A program made the position numbers and the translations under genes. Shown in pieces: positions 1-8,693 of a stretch of 64,000 bases of DNA (its first letter is position 1; the number at the start of each line of letters is the position of its first letter). The notes beneath the pieces are model-generated. The model was not told the DNA's origin and searched no databases. It was given only the letters and a program-made list of their open reading frames with translations. Origin of the DNA: JALYXV01 sp963791545 (GTDB lineage Bacteria > Actinomycetota > Acidimicrobiia > Acidimicrobiales > Palsa-688); the NCBI GenBank assembly GCA_963791545.1, contig CAWBSR010000015.1, positions 1-64,000 of the forward strand. The letters are read 5' to 3'.

Positions 1-225
1 GTCTGTCCGGTGCCGCGGGGAACCGGACGACGACCGTGGCCGCGGGGGCGAAGTGAAGCAGTCCGGCAGCAAGGTCGACTCGTTGACGAACAGCCCGGCC
101 TGGGGCTTCCAGAACAGGACCGTCGCGTACCAGCCGCCGAGGACCGTCGTCGGACGACCGACCTCGGCCCGGGAACGAGCGTCGACCCGTTCGAGGAACT
201 TTCGGGTCCCGTGGACGACGTACAT
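1..225 (-). pseudogene. DUF6933-like small protein, partial and frameshifted
   Basis: Reading the minus strand from ATG at 225 gives a protein opening MYVVHGTRKFLERV, followed by TTVLGGWYATVLFW and LFVNESTLLP. This is the layout of DUF6933 proteins (basic helix, L-G-x-W-Y-A, then L-F-V-N-E-x-T-L-L-P). Just after TLLP, near 61-66, the frame must change by one base to continue as AGLLHFAPAATVVVRFPAAP, which is the expected continuation. One base therefore appears to be missing. The gene also runs off the window. It is either a decayed gene or a sequencing error. The function of the family is unknown to me. Confidence 0.55.
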
Positions 226-420
226 GTTGCCGAGTCTCGCGTGGCGCTGGGTGGGGCGGCGCGGGTCCGGGAGCCGGCGTTCGGTGGCGGGGCTGCCGGC
301 CTAGCCGGCTGAGCGATAGGGGATGGTTGGTCGGTCGAGTGCCCTCGTCGGCGGGCCCGGCGACCTGAGACTGAGACTCCCGATCGATGTCAGGCATCAG
401 CTCCTTCAACGGTTGCGAGC

Positions 421-647
421 GTGGGTAGGTTGGCCAGTGTGGATGCGTCGCAGATCGGGAAGGTCCTGCTGTCGGTGCGGTGGTGCTGGCCGTCCTTGGC
501 TTGGTGTTCCTCGCCGGCAGCGCCCTTGGTATGAGCCGCCTTCCGGGCGACCTGTCGTTCGGGAAGAAGAACCTCCGCGTATACGTGCCGATCGCCACCT
601 CGGTCATTCTGTCGATCGTGCTGAACCTGCTGTTCCGCCGGCGGTAG
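421..647 (+). pseudogene. DUF2905-like small membrane protein with a -1 frameshift
   Basis: From GTG 421 (or GTG 439) the reading begins SQIGKVLLSV. The expected continuation, AVVLAVLGLVFLAG then SRLPGDLSFGKKNLRVYVP and a second hydrophobic helix ending LLFRRR, is in a frame displaced by one base at about 475-478. The R-L-P-G-D motif between two membrane helices is the hallmark of the DUF2905 family, whose members are about 65-75 aa; the repaired protein would be 75 aa. Unshifted, only a 55-aa product from GTG 480 with no visible ribosome binding site is possible. The role of the family is unknown. This is the second single-base lesion within 500 bp. Confidence 0.6.
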
Positions 648-936
648 CAAGGAGCCAACCCGCCATCCCGTTTGCCGGCCCTTCCGCTCCGACGGCGGCG
701 GCGAACGTTATTGAGCGCGAGGTAGGTGCCGAAGTAGGACGGTTCTCGTCGAGCCGTTCTACCTTGCCAGCAAGAGCCCGGACCACACTGGCGGGGTACC
801 GATCGATCGAAACAGCCGCAAGGTTGGCGCCGATCGGGCTTCGTGCGCCTCAAGCATCAATATCTTTTCGTTCGCGTGGCGAGTACTCCGAGCCGAGCCC
901 GCTCGAATCGATCGGACGCACGCGCTCTGCCCCTGC
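648..936. other. Stretch without a recognisable gene
   Basis: I find no convincing coding frame on either strand; the open frames here look antisense or random. The string CGAAGTAGGACGG occurs near 729 and again near 3565, in another gene-free stretch, which may be a trace of shared decayed sequence. No hairpin or promoter stands out. Confidence 0.4.
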
Positions 937-1455
937 CTATGGCTGTGGGGCGTTAAGCCAGTCGGTGATCGCGTCGCGGATCTTGGTGGGCAGGAGCAAG
1001 AGGAGTGGTTCGGCCTCGACAAACCCGGGGACCTTGCACCGCTGAGAAAACGCCATATGGTCTCGGTCAACGGCGTGGTCGCCAGTGATTGCGCCTCCGC
1101 TCTCGCCATGCAGCTCGAACCAGTAGAGCCAGTCGCCCTGGTCGTCTCGGATCCGGAAGATCGCTTCCACGGCCATCTGCTCCCCGTCGAGGGTAGCCAC
1201 GCACTCCTCGGCCCGGTCGTTGAGCATGGTCATCCAGGCATCAACCCCGTCCTCTTGGCCCTCAACGACGCGGTGGCGTGTCAACGACACCTTTATACCA
1301 GCGGGGACCGTCTTTACGTTTCGCACGACCTCACAATACGGACCATCCGCGACGCCGGGGTGCCATTTCCGCCCGAACCGTGTGACAGCTTCGCCGAAAT
1401 CACACTCGTGGCAGGCGGGCTTCGACGAGGAGATATCCGAAAAAATGGCGGTCAA
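937..1455 (-). CDS. Hypothetical protein, possibly DUF6176-like
   Basis: A frame of up to 172 codons from TTG 1455. The start is uncertain: the first 50 residues contain a C-x2-C pair (CHECDF), and the compact part may begin at a later GTG. The core runs AGIKVSLTRHRVVEGQEDG, then helix-rich EECVATLDGEQMAVEAIF, DQGDWLYWFEL and a closing hydrophobic LLLLLP segment. That order (strand, long helix, E-A-x-F strand, D-x-G-D-x-L) reminds me of DUF6176 proteins, a small ferredoxin-like uncharacterised family, but the match is from memory and weak. Its tail-to-head arrangement with the upstream fragments gives no functional hint. Confidence 0.5.
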   Translation of the reverse strand: MTAIFSDISSSKPACHECDFGEAVTRFGRKWHPGVADGPYCEVVRNVKTVPAGIKVSLTRHRVVEGQEDGVDAWMTMLNDRAEECVATLDGEQMAVEAIFRIRDDQGDWLYWFELHGESGGAITGDHAVDRDHMAFSQRCKVPGFVEAEPLLLLLPTKIRDAITDWLNAPQP

Positions 1456-1490
1456 GCACTGGCGCTCGACGCGGGCGTACCCTCGTCGGT

Positions 1491-3209
1491 ATGCGGGTTC
1501 GGGCGGCTGTCGACGGTCTGACTGTTTTCGCCGCGGTGGGCACCCATGTGGTGCTGATCGGGATGGATTTCGATTCGGCCCGGGCGATCGAGCTGCTGGG
1601 CTTCTCCATCCAACGGATCAACCACGCCACGGGCGAGACGTATTGGATGTGGAACGACATCTTGTTTCCCACCCACGATGCGGTCGTCAAAGCGGCCCGC
1701 GACGCGGGTCAGACACCGGACCCCTCCCTGTTCGGGTCGGACCGCAATCCGTTCCAAGAGTTCCTGCGGGGCGACTACACCGTCTCGCCGGGCATGGCCT
1801 ACAGCTACCGGGTGGTGGCCCAGGGCGGAACGCCGGACCAGCTCGCCGCTTTGGCCGAGGCCACCGTCGAGGTCACCACCGAGACCGTCGATCACGGCAA
1901 TGGACATGCCGTGTGGTTCAACCGGGCCGCGGTGGCGTCCCAGGCCTACGTCAGGGAGTTCGGCAATATGCGACCTGACCTGGTCCCGGACCGGGCCGCC
2001 TACATCTGGTTGTCACGAGGCCTGGAGGAAGCGCTCCTCGCTTTCATCGCGACCGCGGCCGACTCCTCGTGGCAGATCCGGGGGTCGATATACGAGTTCC
2101 AATACCCGGCTGCCCTCGGCGCGTTGCTCGCGGCTCATGACCGGGGCGCCGACGTGAAGGTCCTGTTCGACGGCACGGCCATGAATGGTTCGCCCGCCGT
2201 CAAAAACGACGCCGCCGTGGCCGCCGCCCACATCGAGGCCATCACGGGCAAACGAGCGGCGGGCGCAACCATCAAGCACAACAAGTTCCTTGTCCTCAGC
2301 CAGCACGGCGCGCCGATCGCGGTGTGGACAGGATCGACCAACTGGACCGACGCCGGCCTCTTCGGCCACGCCAACGTCGGTCACGCCTTGTGGGACCCGA
2401 CCATCGCGGCGCACTACTTCGGGTACTGGACCGAGCTCTGCGGTGACCCCGCCCCGCCCGCGATCAAGGCGTGGACGATCAACGACACGCCCATCCCCGA
2501 GCAGGCCGACCGTTCACCTCAGACGGGGGTGCACTGCATGTTCTCGCCCCGCACCGACAACAGCGCCTTGGACTGGTACGCCGACCTCATCCGCCACGCC
2601 ACCGGCGGCACCTTCATCGCCGCCCCGTTCGGTCTCTCCGGCAGTATCAAGACCGTGTTCGATGAGCACGCCGATCAGCTCCGCTACGCCCTGGTCGACA
2701 ACGAAACCACGAAAACCGTTGCCCTATCGGTCCGCGACGGCCACCCCGAGAACCAGATCACCGGTGGCGCCTTCGTCCCCGACCAGTTCGGCCAGTGGCT
2801 GAAGGAGGTCAACTCGAAGCAACTGGGCCTCACCAACTTCGTGGTGTACATCCACACCAAGATCCTGCTGATCAACCCGCTGAGCGACGACCCGATCGTC
2901 ATCACCGGCTCGGCCAACTTCTCCGACAACTCCACCAGCTCCAGCGACGAGAACATGCTGGTGATCCGGGGCAACACCGCTATTGCCGACATCTACCTGG
3001 GAGAATACATGCGGCTATTCAACCAGTACCGGTTTCGGGCCCGCCTGGGCCTCGACGAGAACACACCCGGTCCCGACCCCAAAACCGGCGCCACCGTCGA
3101 CATCACCCTCAACACCACCCCGGACTGGGCGGCACCGTTCTACAGCCCGACCGATCCGGGCCGGTTCCAAGAACGCCTCCTCTTCTCGGGCCAACCTCTC
3201 CCCCCGTGA
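1491..3209 (+). CDS. Phospholipase D-like (HKD) family protein
   Basis: A 572-aa protein with two PLD half-sites. The first has H-N-K at about residue 262 followed by W-T-G-S-T-N-W-T; the second has H-T-K at about 453 followed by ITGSANFSDNSTSSSDEN. Paired HxK motifs with downstream G-S-x-N are the catalytic signature of the phospholipase D superfamily, which hydrolyses phosphodiesters through a phospho-histidine intermediate. The conserved Asp after the Lys is not in the classic spacing in either half, so the substrate and even activity are open. The N-terminal 200 residues are an extra domain opening with VRAAVDGLTVFAAVGTHVV. There is no signal peptide, so it is probably cytoplasmic. It stands alone; the preceding gene is on the other strand. 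Confidence 0.85.
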   Translation: MRVRAAVDGLTVFAAVGTHVVLIGMDFDSARAIELLGFSIQRINHATGETYWMWNDILFPTHDAVVKAARDAGQTPDPSLFGSDRNPFQEFLRGDYTVSPGMAYSYRVVAQGGTPDQLAALAEATVEVTTETVDHGNGHAVWFNRAAVASQAYVREFGNMRPDLVPDRAAYIWLSRGLEEALLAFIATAADSSWQIRGSIYEFQYPAALGALLAAHDRGADVKVLFDGTAMNGSPAVKNDAAVAAAHIEAITGKRAAGATIKHNKFLVLSQHGAPIAVWTGSTNWTDAGLFGHANVGHALWDPTIAAHYFGYWTELCGDPAPPAIKAWTINDTPIPEQADRSPQTGVHCMFSPRTDNSALDWYADLIRHATGGTFIAAPFGLSGSIKTVFDEHADQLRYALVDNETTKTVALSVRDGHPENQITGGAFVPDQFGQWLKEVNSKQLGLTNFVVYIHTKILLINPLSDDPIVITGSANFSDNSTSSSDENMLVIRGNTAIADIYLGEYMRLFNQYRFRARLGLDENTPGPDPKTGATVDITLNTTPDWAAPFYSPTDPGRFQERLLFSGQPLPP

Positions 3210-3608
3210 CGGCGGAGTACCGACCAGAACACAACGACACGCCGGGCCCCCGGGCCTGCAGGACCAGCTTCCGAATGGCCGCCAAAGGACCACATACAGA
3301 AGTCAACGATGCGCGGGTAGCCCCCGACCGCAGTTACCGAGTGCGCACGACGTGCCGTTATCTGGCGCTCTTCTGGCTGCTCGCCGACATTATGAGCGGT
3401 GGATTAAGCGCACATAACGGTGTCGCCATCAGCGACTCGCCACGTCCTATAGTCTGCGTTTCGCCGTGAGCAGGATGTCCGATAACTGGCTACCCTGCTG
3501 AAGGTATCGGCTTGAGCGGAGGTCGAACCCTCGCGTATGCGTTCGCTCCGCGCAGGATCCGAAGTAGGACGGAACTTCGCCCAGTTCGGTCCTGCACGCC
3601 GGCGGGTG
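3210..3608. other. Gene-free stretch of about 400 bp
   Basis: Lies between the ends of the convergent PLD-like and cupin genes. No protein frame is convincing. A GC-rich palindromic patch (CGGGCCCCCGGGCC) at about 3244 just after the PLD-like stop may form a hairpin but lacks a T-run. The 13-mer CGAAGTAGGACGG near 3565 is shared with the stretch at about 729. Confidence 0.35.
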
Positions 3609-4100
3609 TTACAGCGACCGCGACACGGGAGGGGGCCCGAGGGTATCGATGCGGAAGCGTTGACCAGCAGCTGCGGCTCGATCCAAATCGGGGGAACTCG
3701 GCGGGGGCAGCTCAGGCCTGGAGGCCGGTTCCCCGCAAGCGGCGACGTATCGCTCAAACTGTCCAGTCGTGAGCACCAAGCTGCGCAGAGGCATTTCGGC
3801 GCCGACTTCGTGCCAGTGTGGGATTCCCTTTGGCAGCATGACAAAGCTGCCGGGACCCACGGCGAACGACTCGTCCCCGCAGTGAACTTCGGCGTTGCCC
3901 TCGAGGACGTAGAAGGCCTCGTGTTCATCATGGTGCACGTGCAAGGGGCTGGCGAAGGCCGGGGGATTGACGAACTCGGTCAGCGCGAACTGGCCGTCGG
4001 TCTGTTCCGAGGCCGCCTTGACAGTGACCAAGCTTCCGAAGAACCAGTGGGCCGTACCCTGCCCGGCGTCGAGGGAATACGGCTCGTGCTCCGTGCTCAT
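3609..4100 (-). CDS. Cupin-domain protein
   Basis: A 163-aa single-domain cupin. The metal-site motif reads H-V-H-H-D-E-H-E-A-F-Y-V-L-E-G (about residues 54-68), fitting the G(X)5HXH(X)3-4E(X)6G first cupin motif with mild variation. The second motif appears as LPKGIPHWHEVG (about 93-104). Such proteins bind a divalent metal and act as small oxygenases, isomerases or sugar-binding proteins; nothing identifies the substrate. The gene is divergent from the TetR-type regulator at 4159, with only 58 bp between the starts, the classic arrangement of a regulator and its target. Confidence 0.85.
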   Translation of the reverse strand: MSTEHEPYSLDAGQGTAHWFFGSLVTVKAASEQTDGQFALTEFVNPPAFASPLHVHHDEHEAFYVLEGNAEVHCGDESFAVGPGSFVMLPKGIPHWHEVGAEMPLRSLVLTTGQFERYVAACGEPASRPELPPPSSPDLDRAAAAGQRFRIDTLGPPPVSRSL

Positions 4101-4126
4101 CAGACCACTCCAATCAGTTAGACTTG

Positions 4127-4148
4127 TCCACTATCGGATATACGTGGA
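4127..4148. promoter_or_regulatory. Candidate operator between cupin and TetR genes
   Basis: TCCAC and GTGGA form 5-bp inverted arms around an AT-richer 12-bp centre (TATCGGATATAC) midway between the divergent starts. The location and two-fold symmetry are what a TetR-family autoregulator would bind, but the arms are short and this is inference. Confidence 0.3.
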
Positions 4149-4158
4149 GTATAGAGAA

Positions 4159-4824
4159 ATGGCCGAGGAAGTCAAGCCCCGTCGCTACGAATCAGCCCTC
4201 CGCCGACAGAACGCTGCCGATACCCGGACGCGCATCGTGCGGTCAGCGGCAGAGCTGTTCGCCAGCCAGGGGTACGCGCAGACCTCGATCGATCAGATCG
4301 CGGCGCACGCCGGCGTGGCCCGGCCCACCGTGTACACCGCCTTCACCGGCAAGGCGGCCTTGCTCAAGGCCGCCTTGGATCTGACCCTCGCGGGCGATGA
4401 TGCCCCTATCGCAGTCAAAGACCGGCCGTGGGTTAAAGAGGCCCTGCACCAACCTGACCAGTACGGCATCCTCCAGCTCCAAGCCCGCAATGACCGCATG
4501 ATCAACCAGCGGGTTGCACCGTTGTACGAGACCGTACGCAACGCTGCAGCAACCGACGACGACATCGCTCAGCTGTACGCGACACTCAAACAATGGCGGC
4601 ACACCGGCGCCCGCATAACCATCGAGGCCTTGGCCGCGCTCGGCCCGCTTCGCCACGACGTCGACCTCGACAGCGCGACCGACATCCTCTGGACACTGAA
4701 GGATCCCGCCTGGTGGACCGCGCTTGTGACCGACCGAGGCTGGCCCGCTGATCGCTACGAAATGTGGCTCGCCCGCGCCATGCAACAATCGCTCATCCCA
4801 CCGGAACGTCGCACGCAACCGTGA
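4159..4824 (+). CDS. TetR/AcrR family transcriptional regulator
   Basis: A 221-aa protein. The N-terminal domain reads TRTRIVRSAAELFASQGYA and then TSIDQIAAHAGVARPTVYTAF, the canonical TetR helix-turn-helix (residues about 22-65). The C-terminal 150 residues are a variable helical ligand domain with no recognisable relatives. ATG 4159 is chosen because GGAG lies 9 bases upstream and an upstream extension would overlap the promoter region. It is divergent from the cupin gene at 4100 and probably represses it, releasing in response to an unknown small molecule. Confidence 0.9.
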   Translation: MAEEVKPRRYESALRRQNAADTRTRIVRSAAELFASQGYAQTSIDQIAAHAGVARPTVYTAFTGKAALLKAALDLTLAGDDAPIAVKDRPWVKEALHQPDQYGILQLQARNDRMINQRVAPLYETVRNAAATDDDIAQLYATLKQWRHTGARITIEALAALGPLRHDVDLDSATDILWTLKDPAWWTALVTDRGWPADRYEMWLARAMQQSLIPPERRTQP

Positions 4825-5099
4825 GCACCGCACCGCCCCCGGCCGACGTTGGACAGGGGCCCGGTGGGTCGTGGCAGGAATCCCAGCAGACACCAGAACA
4901 GACGATGCGAAAGATCGCCATAAAGGATCCGTACGATAATGTTAGCGCGATGGTGACATCCCGCGTCCTTTATCCGGCGGGATCGAGCGGTGTTCCCGAC
5001 CCACATATCGGTCTCGCCGTGGGGGCTGTAGGGCAACGATGCGTCGGATTCGGAGGACGAGCTGGCGGGGAGGTGGTGGGTCGCTCCAAACCCTGGCGT
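4825..5099. other. Gene-free stretch between convergent genes
   Basis: Separates the ends of the TetR gene and the NERD-domain gene. No coding frame or clear hairpin was found. It contains a short AT-rich patch (ATAAAGGATCCGTACGATAAT) at about 4919. Confidence 0.35.
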
Positions 5100-5966
5100 C
5101 TACTCTTTGGACGGGACCGGGGGTAGCGCGGTGCCGAGGCGGTTGGCGACGCCGGCAACTTCGCCCATGCTCAATGGTCCCTGCTCGGCGATCATTTCGG
5201 CCAGCTTCTTGGCCCAGGTGACCCACACCCCGGCGTGTTGGAAGGGCTTCGCGAAGAGCTTCCATTCCCCCTCGATGAAACAAACCGCAGCGTGCACGGG
5301 CACGGGCACACCGTCGAGCGCGGCGCGGACCGCGTCGAGCTGCCAGCCCATGCCGCCTGCGATCTTGGTTCGGTCGCGGCCGCCAACATAGATCCGCAGG
5401 TCGGACCGCAGCCACCCACCGACGTCACGATGCTCGACCACGCCGGTGTAGTTCTTGGCGTCGATCACCCACACCCCTGACGAAGCAATGGCGAGATGGT
5501 CGATGTTGCCGCACGTTCCCGGGACCTTCCGGTCGTGGAGGAGGACCGCACGCTCCCCCAGAGCCCCCTGGAGGTGGGCGGCCAGACGACGCTCGCCGTC
5601 GGAGCCCTTGGCCCACGCCATCGTGGATTGCGGGTCGTCGGACACGAACTTCACGACGCCGGCGAGGCGTCCCCACTTCGCCTCTATCCGCTCCTCGCGC
5701 CGGTCATGGCGGTGCAGGTACTCCTGCCGGGCCGACGCTCCCGCCACGCCGACGCCAGCCAGCCCAGGACCCGGCGCCGAGACGGTCCCAGCGGCGACCT
5801 CACGCGGGCCTATTGCGTCGGTGTCGTCGAGGCGATCGCCATGACAGCCCAGGCAGGACCCGCTGCGATCGTCGACGTCCCACCACGCGTTGGTACCCCC
5901 CGGCAGCGCGACCTCGCAATGAGCGCACTTCGACGGGTACCGGAGTCGGATCATCTTCGCCGCCAT
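5100..5966 (-). CDS. NERD-domain (nuclease-related) protein with N-terminal zinc ribbon
   Basis: A 288-aa protein. Residues 10-45 hold a probable zinc ribbon (C-A-H-C ... C-L-G-C-H). A charged helix follows (about 75-105), then the NERD core (about 135-270): GSDGERRLAAHL, HDRKVPGTCGNIDHLAI, and GVWVIDAKNYTG with its D-A-K triad. NERD is the nuclease-related domain of the PD-(D/E)xK superfamily; E-R-R-L, I-D-H-L and D-A-K-N are its three conserved blocks and are intact. DNA processing is likely but unproven. ATG 5966 (MAAKMIRLRYPSKC) is preferred over upstream starts because the zinc ribbon follows directly. The gene appears monocistronic. Confidence 0.82.
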   Translation of the reverse strand: MAAKMIRLRYPSKCAHCEVALPGGTNAWWDVDDRSGSCLGCHGDRLDDTDAIGPREVAAGTVSAPGPGLAGVGVAGASARQEYLHRHDRREERIEAKWGRLAGVVKFVSDDPQSTMAWAKGSDGERRLAAHLQGALGERAVLLHDRKVPGTCGNIDHLAIASSGVWVIDAKNYTGVVEHRDVGGWLRSDLRIYVGGRDRTKIAGGMGWQLDAVRAALDGVPVPVHAAVCFIEGEWKLFAKPFQHAGVWVTWAKKLAEMIAEQGPLSMGEVAGVANRLGTALPPVPSKE

Positions 5967-7025
5967 AGAGCACCGATCATGACCGCATCTCTCGGAGTGG
6001 AACCGGACTCTGCGCGTACTTCCGTCGAACGGCCGGGAAAGACCGATTTGATCAGACACACCCGCAGTAGTTCCCTATCGCGAGGCAGGTACAGCGCACG
6101 ACGTCGGCCCCTTGGTCGTCGCCGGAACCGACCCATGCTCGGTCGATGACAGGACCGAGCCGCGGTGGCCACGGCCGTCCCGAAAGCTCATCGACGATCT
6201 CGTGGCGCAGGACGTTCGTGCTTGGCTGCTTATTCCAATCGTTGCCACTGCTGCAGTTGTTCGTGACTGGTGTAGAGGGAAGGGAGCACGCAGTCGCTGA
6301 GAGATCGGGATCGATACCGTGCGCAGAACAGGTGCCGTACTCGCTCGGTTTGTTGACAGGCCCTTATCTATGAAACGGATAGCCATGGGACGACTTGGGA
6401 GGCGCATTATCGGGCAAGGTGCCGGCACTCATTTTCGCTCCCGACGAACTCACCGAAAGCTACCCGGAGCACGTTGCCGGTGTGGCTTGTCGAGCCCGAG
6501 CTGACCGCGGGATCGCGGTGAAAGTGATCACGGTCGTATGGCGGCAAGCAAACGCAGCCCACCGAGCGCGCTTGCGATGGTGAACGCCTGCCTCGATGCG
6601 GGCCGCTGTCGCGTCACGTGTAGGAGCCGGGCGAGAGAGGAGAGTCGATGGCCGTTCGGGGGCGCTCCTGTTCGCGCCTGTGAGGCGCCCTCCGCACGAG
6701 ACGTTTGCTATTGGCCGGTTACCGGTCCGTAGGGCTCGTCCGTCATTAACCCGTTCAAGTGGCAGGCGAGACGGCTTGCCGCTACTGGGTCCCCTTTTGC
6801 CTGTGCCCGGCTTGTGCGTGCACGAGCCCTTATTCATCGTTAAAGGCACTTGAGTGCCTTAAGGTCTTGGCGCTCCGGCTGGCGACAGACGGAGCCTCGA
6901 CAGCGCCGCGGCTGGGCGGCGCGCCGTGAGGCCAAATCCAGCTGGCGCCTGATGATCGCCGCGCCTTCGTCCCGTCCCTCGGGCGGTTCAAATGCTGTTC
7001 GCTCACTGAAGCCCGTTTGGGCAGC
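5967..7025. other. Gene-free stretch of about 1.06 kb
   Basis: No frame on either strand has convincing coding character. The best is a 62-codon plus-strand frame at 6395-6583 from TTG, whose middle looks protein-like but which has no ribosome binding site and no recognisable relatives. A perfect small palindrome lies at 6843-6860. The stretch probably contains decayed accessory DNA. Confidence 0.4.
6843..6860. repeat. Perfect 8-bp-arm palindrome
   Basis: AAGGCACT-TG-AGTGCCTT. The 2-base centre is too tight for an RNA hairpin loop, so a dimeric protein-binding site is more likely than a terminator. It lies about 165 bp beyond the end of the minus-strand operon that finishes at 7026. Confidence 0.45.
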
Positions 7026-8693
7026 TCAGATCTCGCCGATTGCGCTGTCCCCGACGTCGACTGCGGGCACTGAAACGCTGATGCTGAAGATGATGTCATA
7101 GATGCGAGACGCCACGTTTCCCTCAACCGTTGGAAACGCATTAGCCAGGCCGACGGCGAGACCGACCGGATTCGTCTGACCCGGATCCAACACCAGTGGA
7201 TTCGGCGGTTGCGCTCCGCGCGTTGCCAGCGCCGGCAGATCGTCGCCGGGATTGAGTAGTGGCAGGAAGGGAGCGAGCCCCGGATCGATCGATGCCAGCG
7301 TCACTGCGTGGTAGGGATCGGTGATGGTCAGGCTGTCGTCGGGGGCGTTGTACTCGAAGTTCCGAACGCTGTCCTTGGTTCGGATCACAGCGATGCCGAC
7401 TTCCACGACCTGCGGCCTCAGGCCGCGTGAGACGTCGATTGTCGCGTTCGCAACCCCCAGGTCGGACAGCGTGATCTGTAGCGTCGACTCCAGCTGGGCG
7501 AGCGTCGTCAACGTCGGCGCCACAGCGGGCACCAACTGCACGCTGAACTGCGGCAGGTTCGACAGTGGAGTGAAGGGATCGTCGCGACCCAGTGGTGCAA
7601 CGGTGCTCGGGTCGATGGGAAGATTGAGCGTGCCTGTCGGCTGACCCGCGGCCTGGAGGTCCTGGACGGCGGCGATCCAAGTCTGCAGCGTCCGGTTCCG
7701 ATGCGCCCGCAGGCTGAAGTGGAAGGTCTGAACCTCGCCTGCACCAACGGACAAGGTCGGCAGAATCCCGGGCATCATGATGGGGTTGGCCGTCCTGCTG
7801 GCGATCGAGCTCGCCAGGCCGAGCGCCTCTGCCTGCTGAACGCGGCTCGCCCGGGCTGCCGACGCGAGATCCGGGTGGTAACACCCCTCGAAGGTGATAT
7901 CCAGAACTAGGTCTTGGAGGGCGGGTGCGCCAAGCACCGAGGCGGTCCCCGTCGCGGGCAACCCCGCCGTCAGCGTTCCCGGCGCCGGTACCAGCGACGG
8001 AAACTCGATGAGCAGGCGGCCCTCGAGACCGCGGTTCTCGAACGGGCGGTACTGCGACGTCACCGCCGCGGTCGTCGGCGCTAAGTCGTTTGCGCCTGCC
8101 ACTGGGCTCATCGCCGTTGCCGCGAACAGGCCCGACGCCGGGAACAGGTTGAATACCGTCGCCTCGGGCTCCATGGTGCGGACGAGGGTCTTGAAACCCA
8201 GTGCGCTGATGTTCTCGTCTGGATCCGGCAGGATGCTGGCCACACCCCATTTGCCGATCCGCTGCTCCAGCTGGGCGACAGCTTGGTTGTACGCCTCCCC
8301 GGCGAGCGCGAGGACGCCGGGATGGAACGTGCCGTGCGTGTCAGTGTACCCATTGAGGATGGTGTCAATGGCCTGCGCTTTGATCGTCTGGTAGCTGGCG
8401 TCATCGAGCGGCAGGTGGAGGATGAGGCCAATCCAGCCCGTCTCGGCATCGTAGTCGGCGAGCTGCGCTGCCAGCAGCCCGCGAGCGCCTGAGGCGATCA
8501 GCGCCCCGTCGACCGCGCCGCAGGACACCCTCGACGCGCCGTCAGCCAGCGCACCGGGAAGGCTCTCGGCCCAGGCGGTCCAGCAGCCGACGACGCTCGG
8601 CCACGGTACGGGATCTCCTGGATGCGGATGCAGCTGGTCGTACGCTTTGGCGCTTTCGTCCATCGCCCTGCTGAGCACGCTCGATGTCGTCAT
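7026..8693 (-). CDS. Uncharacterised protein, third gene of a putative toxin-like operon
   Basis: A 555-aa protein with no signal peptide or membrane helix. ATG 8693 is fixed by an ATGA overlap with the preceding stop and by GGAGG nine bases upstream. The N-terminal 150 residues look helical (KAYDQLHPHPGDPVPWP...). The rest alternates strand-rich segments such as GLEGRLLIEFPSLVP and LVLDITFEGCYHPDLASAAR with long loops, like a chain of beta-sandwich domains. It contains FHFSLRAHRNRTLQTWI and VVEVGIAVIRTKDS but no catalytic motif I recognise. Coupled translation with the 813-aa gene suggests the products act together. I do not recognise the family. Confidence 0.8.
   Translation of the reverse strand: MTTSSVLSRAMDESAKAYDQLHPHPGDPVPWPSVVGCWTAWAESLPGALADGASRVSCGAVDGALIASGARGLLAAQLADYDAETGWIGLILHLPLDDASYQTIKAQAIDTILNGYTDTHGTFHPGVLALAGEAYNQAVAQLEQRIGKWGVASILPDPDENISALGFKTLVRTMEPEATVFNLFPASGLFAATAMSPVAGANDLAPTTAAVTSQYRPFENRGLEGRLLIEFPSLVPAPGTLTAGLPATGTASVLGAPALQDLVLDITFEGCYHPDLASAARASRVQQAEALGLASSIASRTANPIMMPGILPTLSVGAGEVQTFHFSLRAHRNRTLQTWIAAVQDLQAAGQPTGTLNLPIDPSTVAPLGRDDPFTPLSNLPQFSVQLVPAVAPTLTTLAQLESTLQITLSDLGVANATIDVSRGLRPQVVEVGIAVIRTKDSVRNFEYNAPDDSLTITDPYHAVTLASIDPGLAPFLPLLNPGDDLPALATRGAQPPNPLVLDPGQTNPVGLAVGLANAFPTVEGNVASRIYDIIFSISVSVPAVDVGDSAIGEI

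Noticed and set aside
10..312. 100-codon plus-strand frame at the window start
   Set aside because: Antisense to the recognisable DUF6933-like reading; Arg/Gly-rich shadow.
6395..6583. 62-codon plus-strand frame with protein-like middle
   Set aside because: TTG start without ribosome binding site, no family and a low-complexity end; possibly a gene fragment but not supportable.
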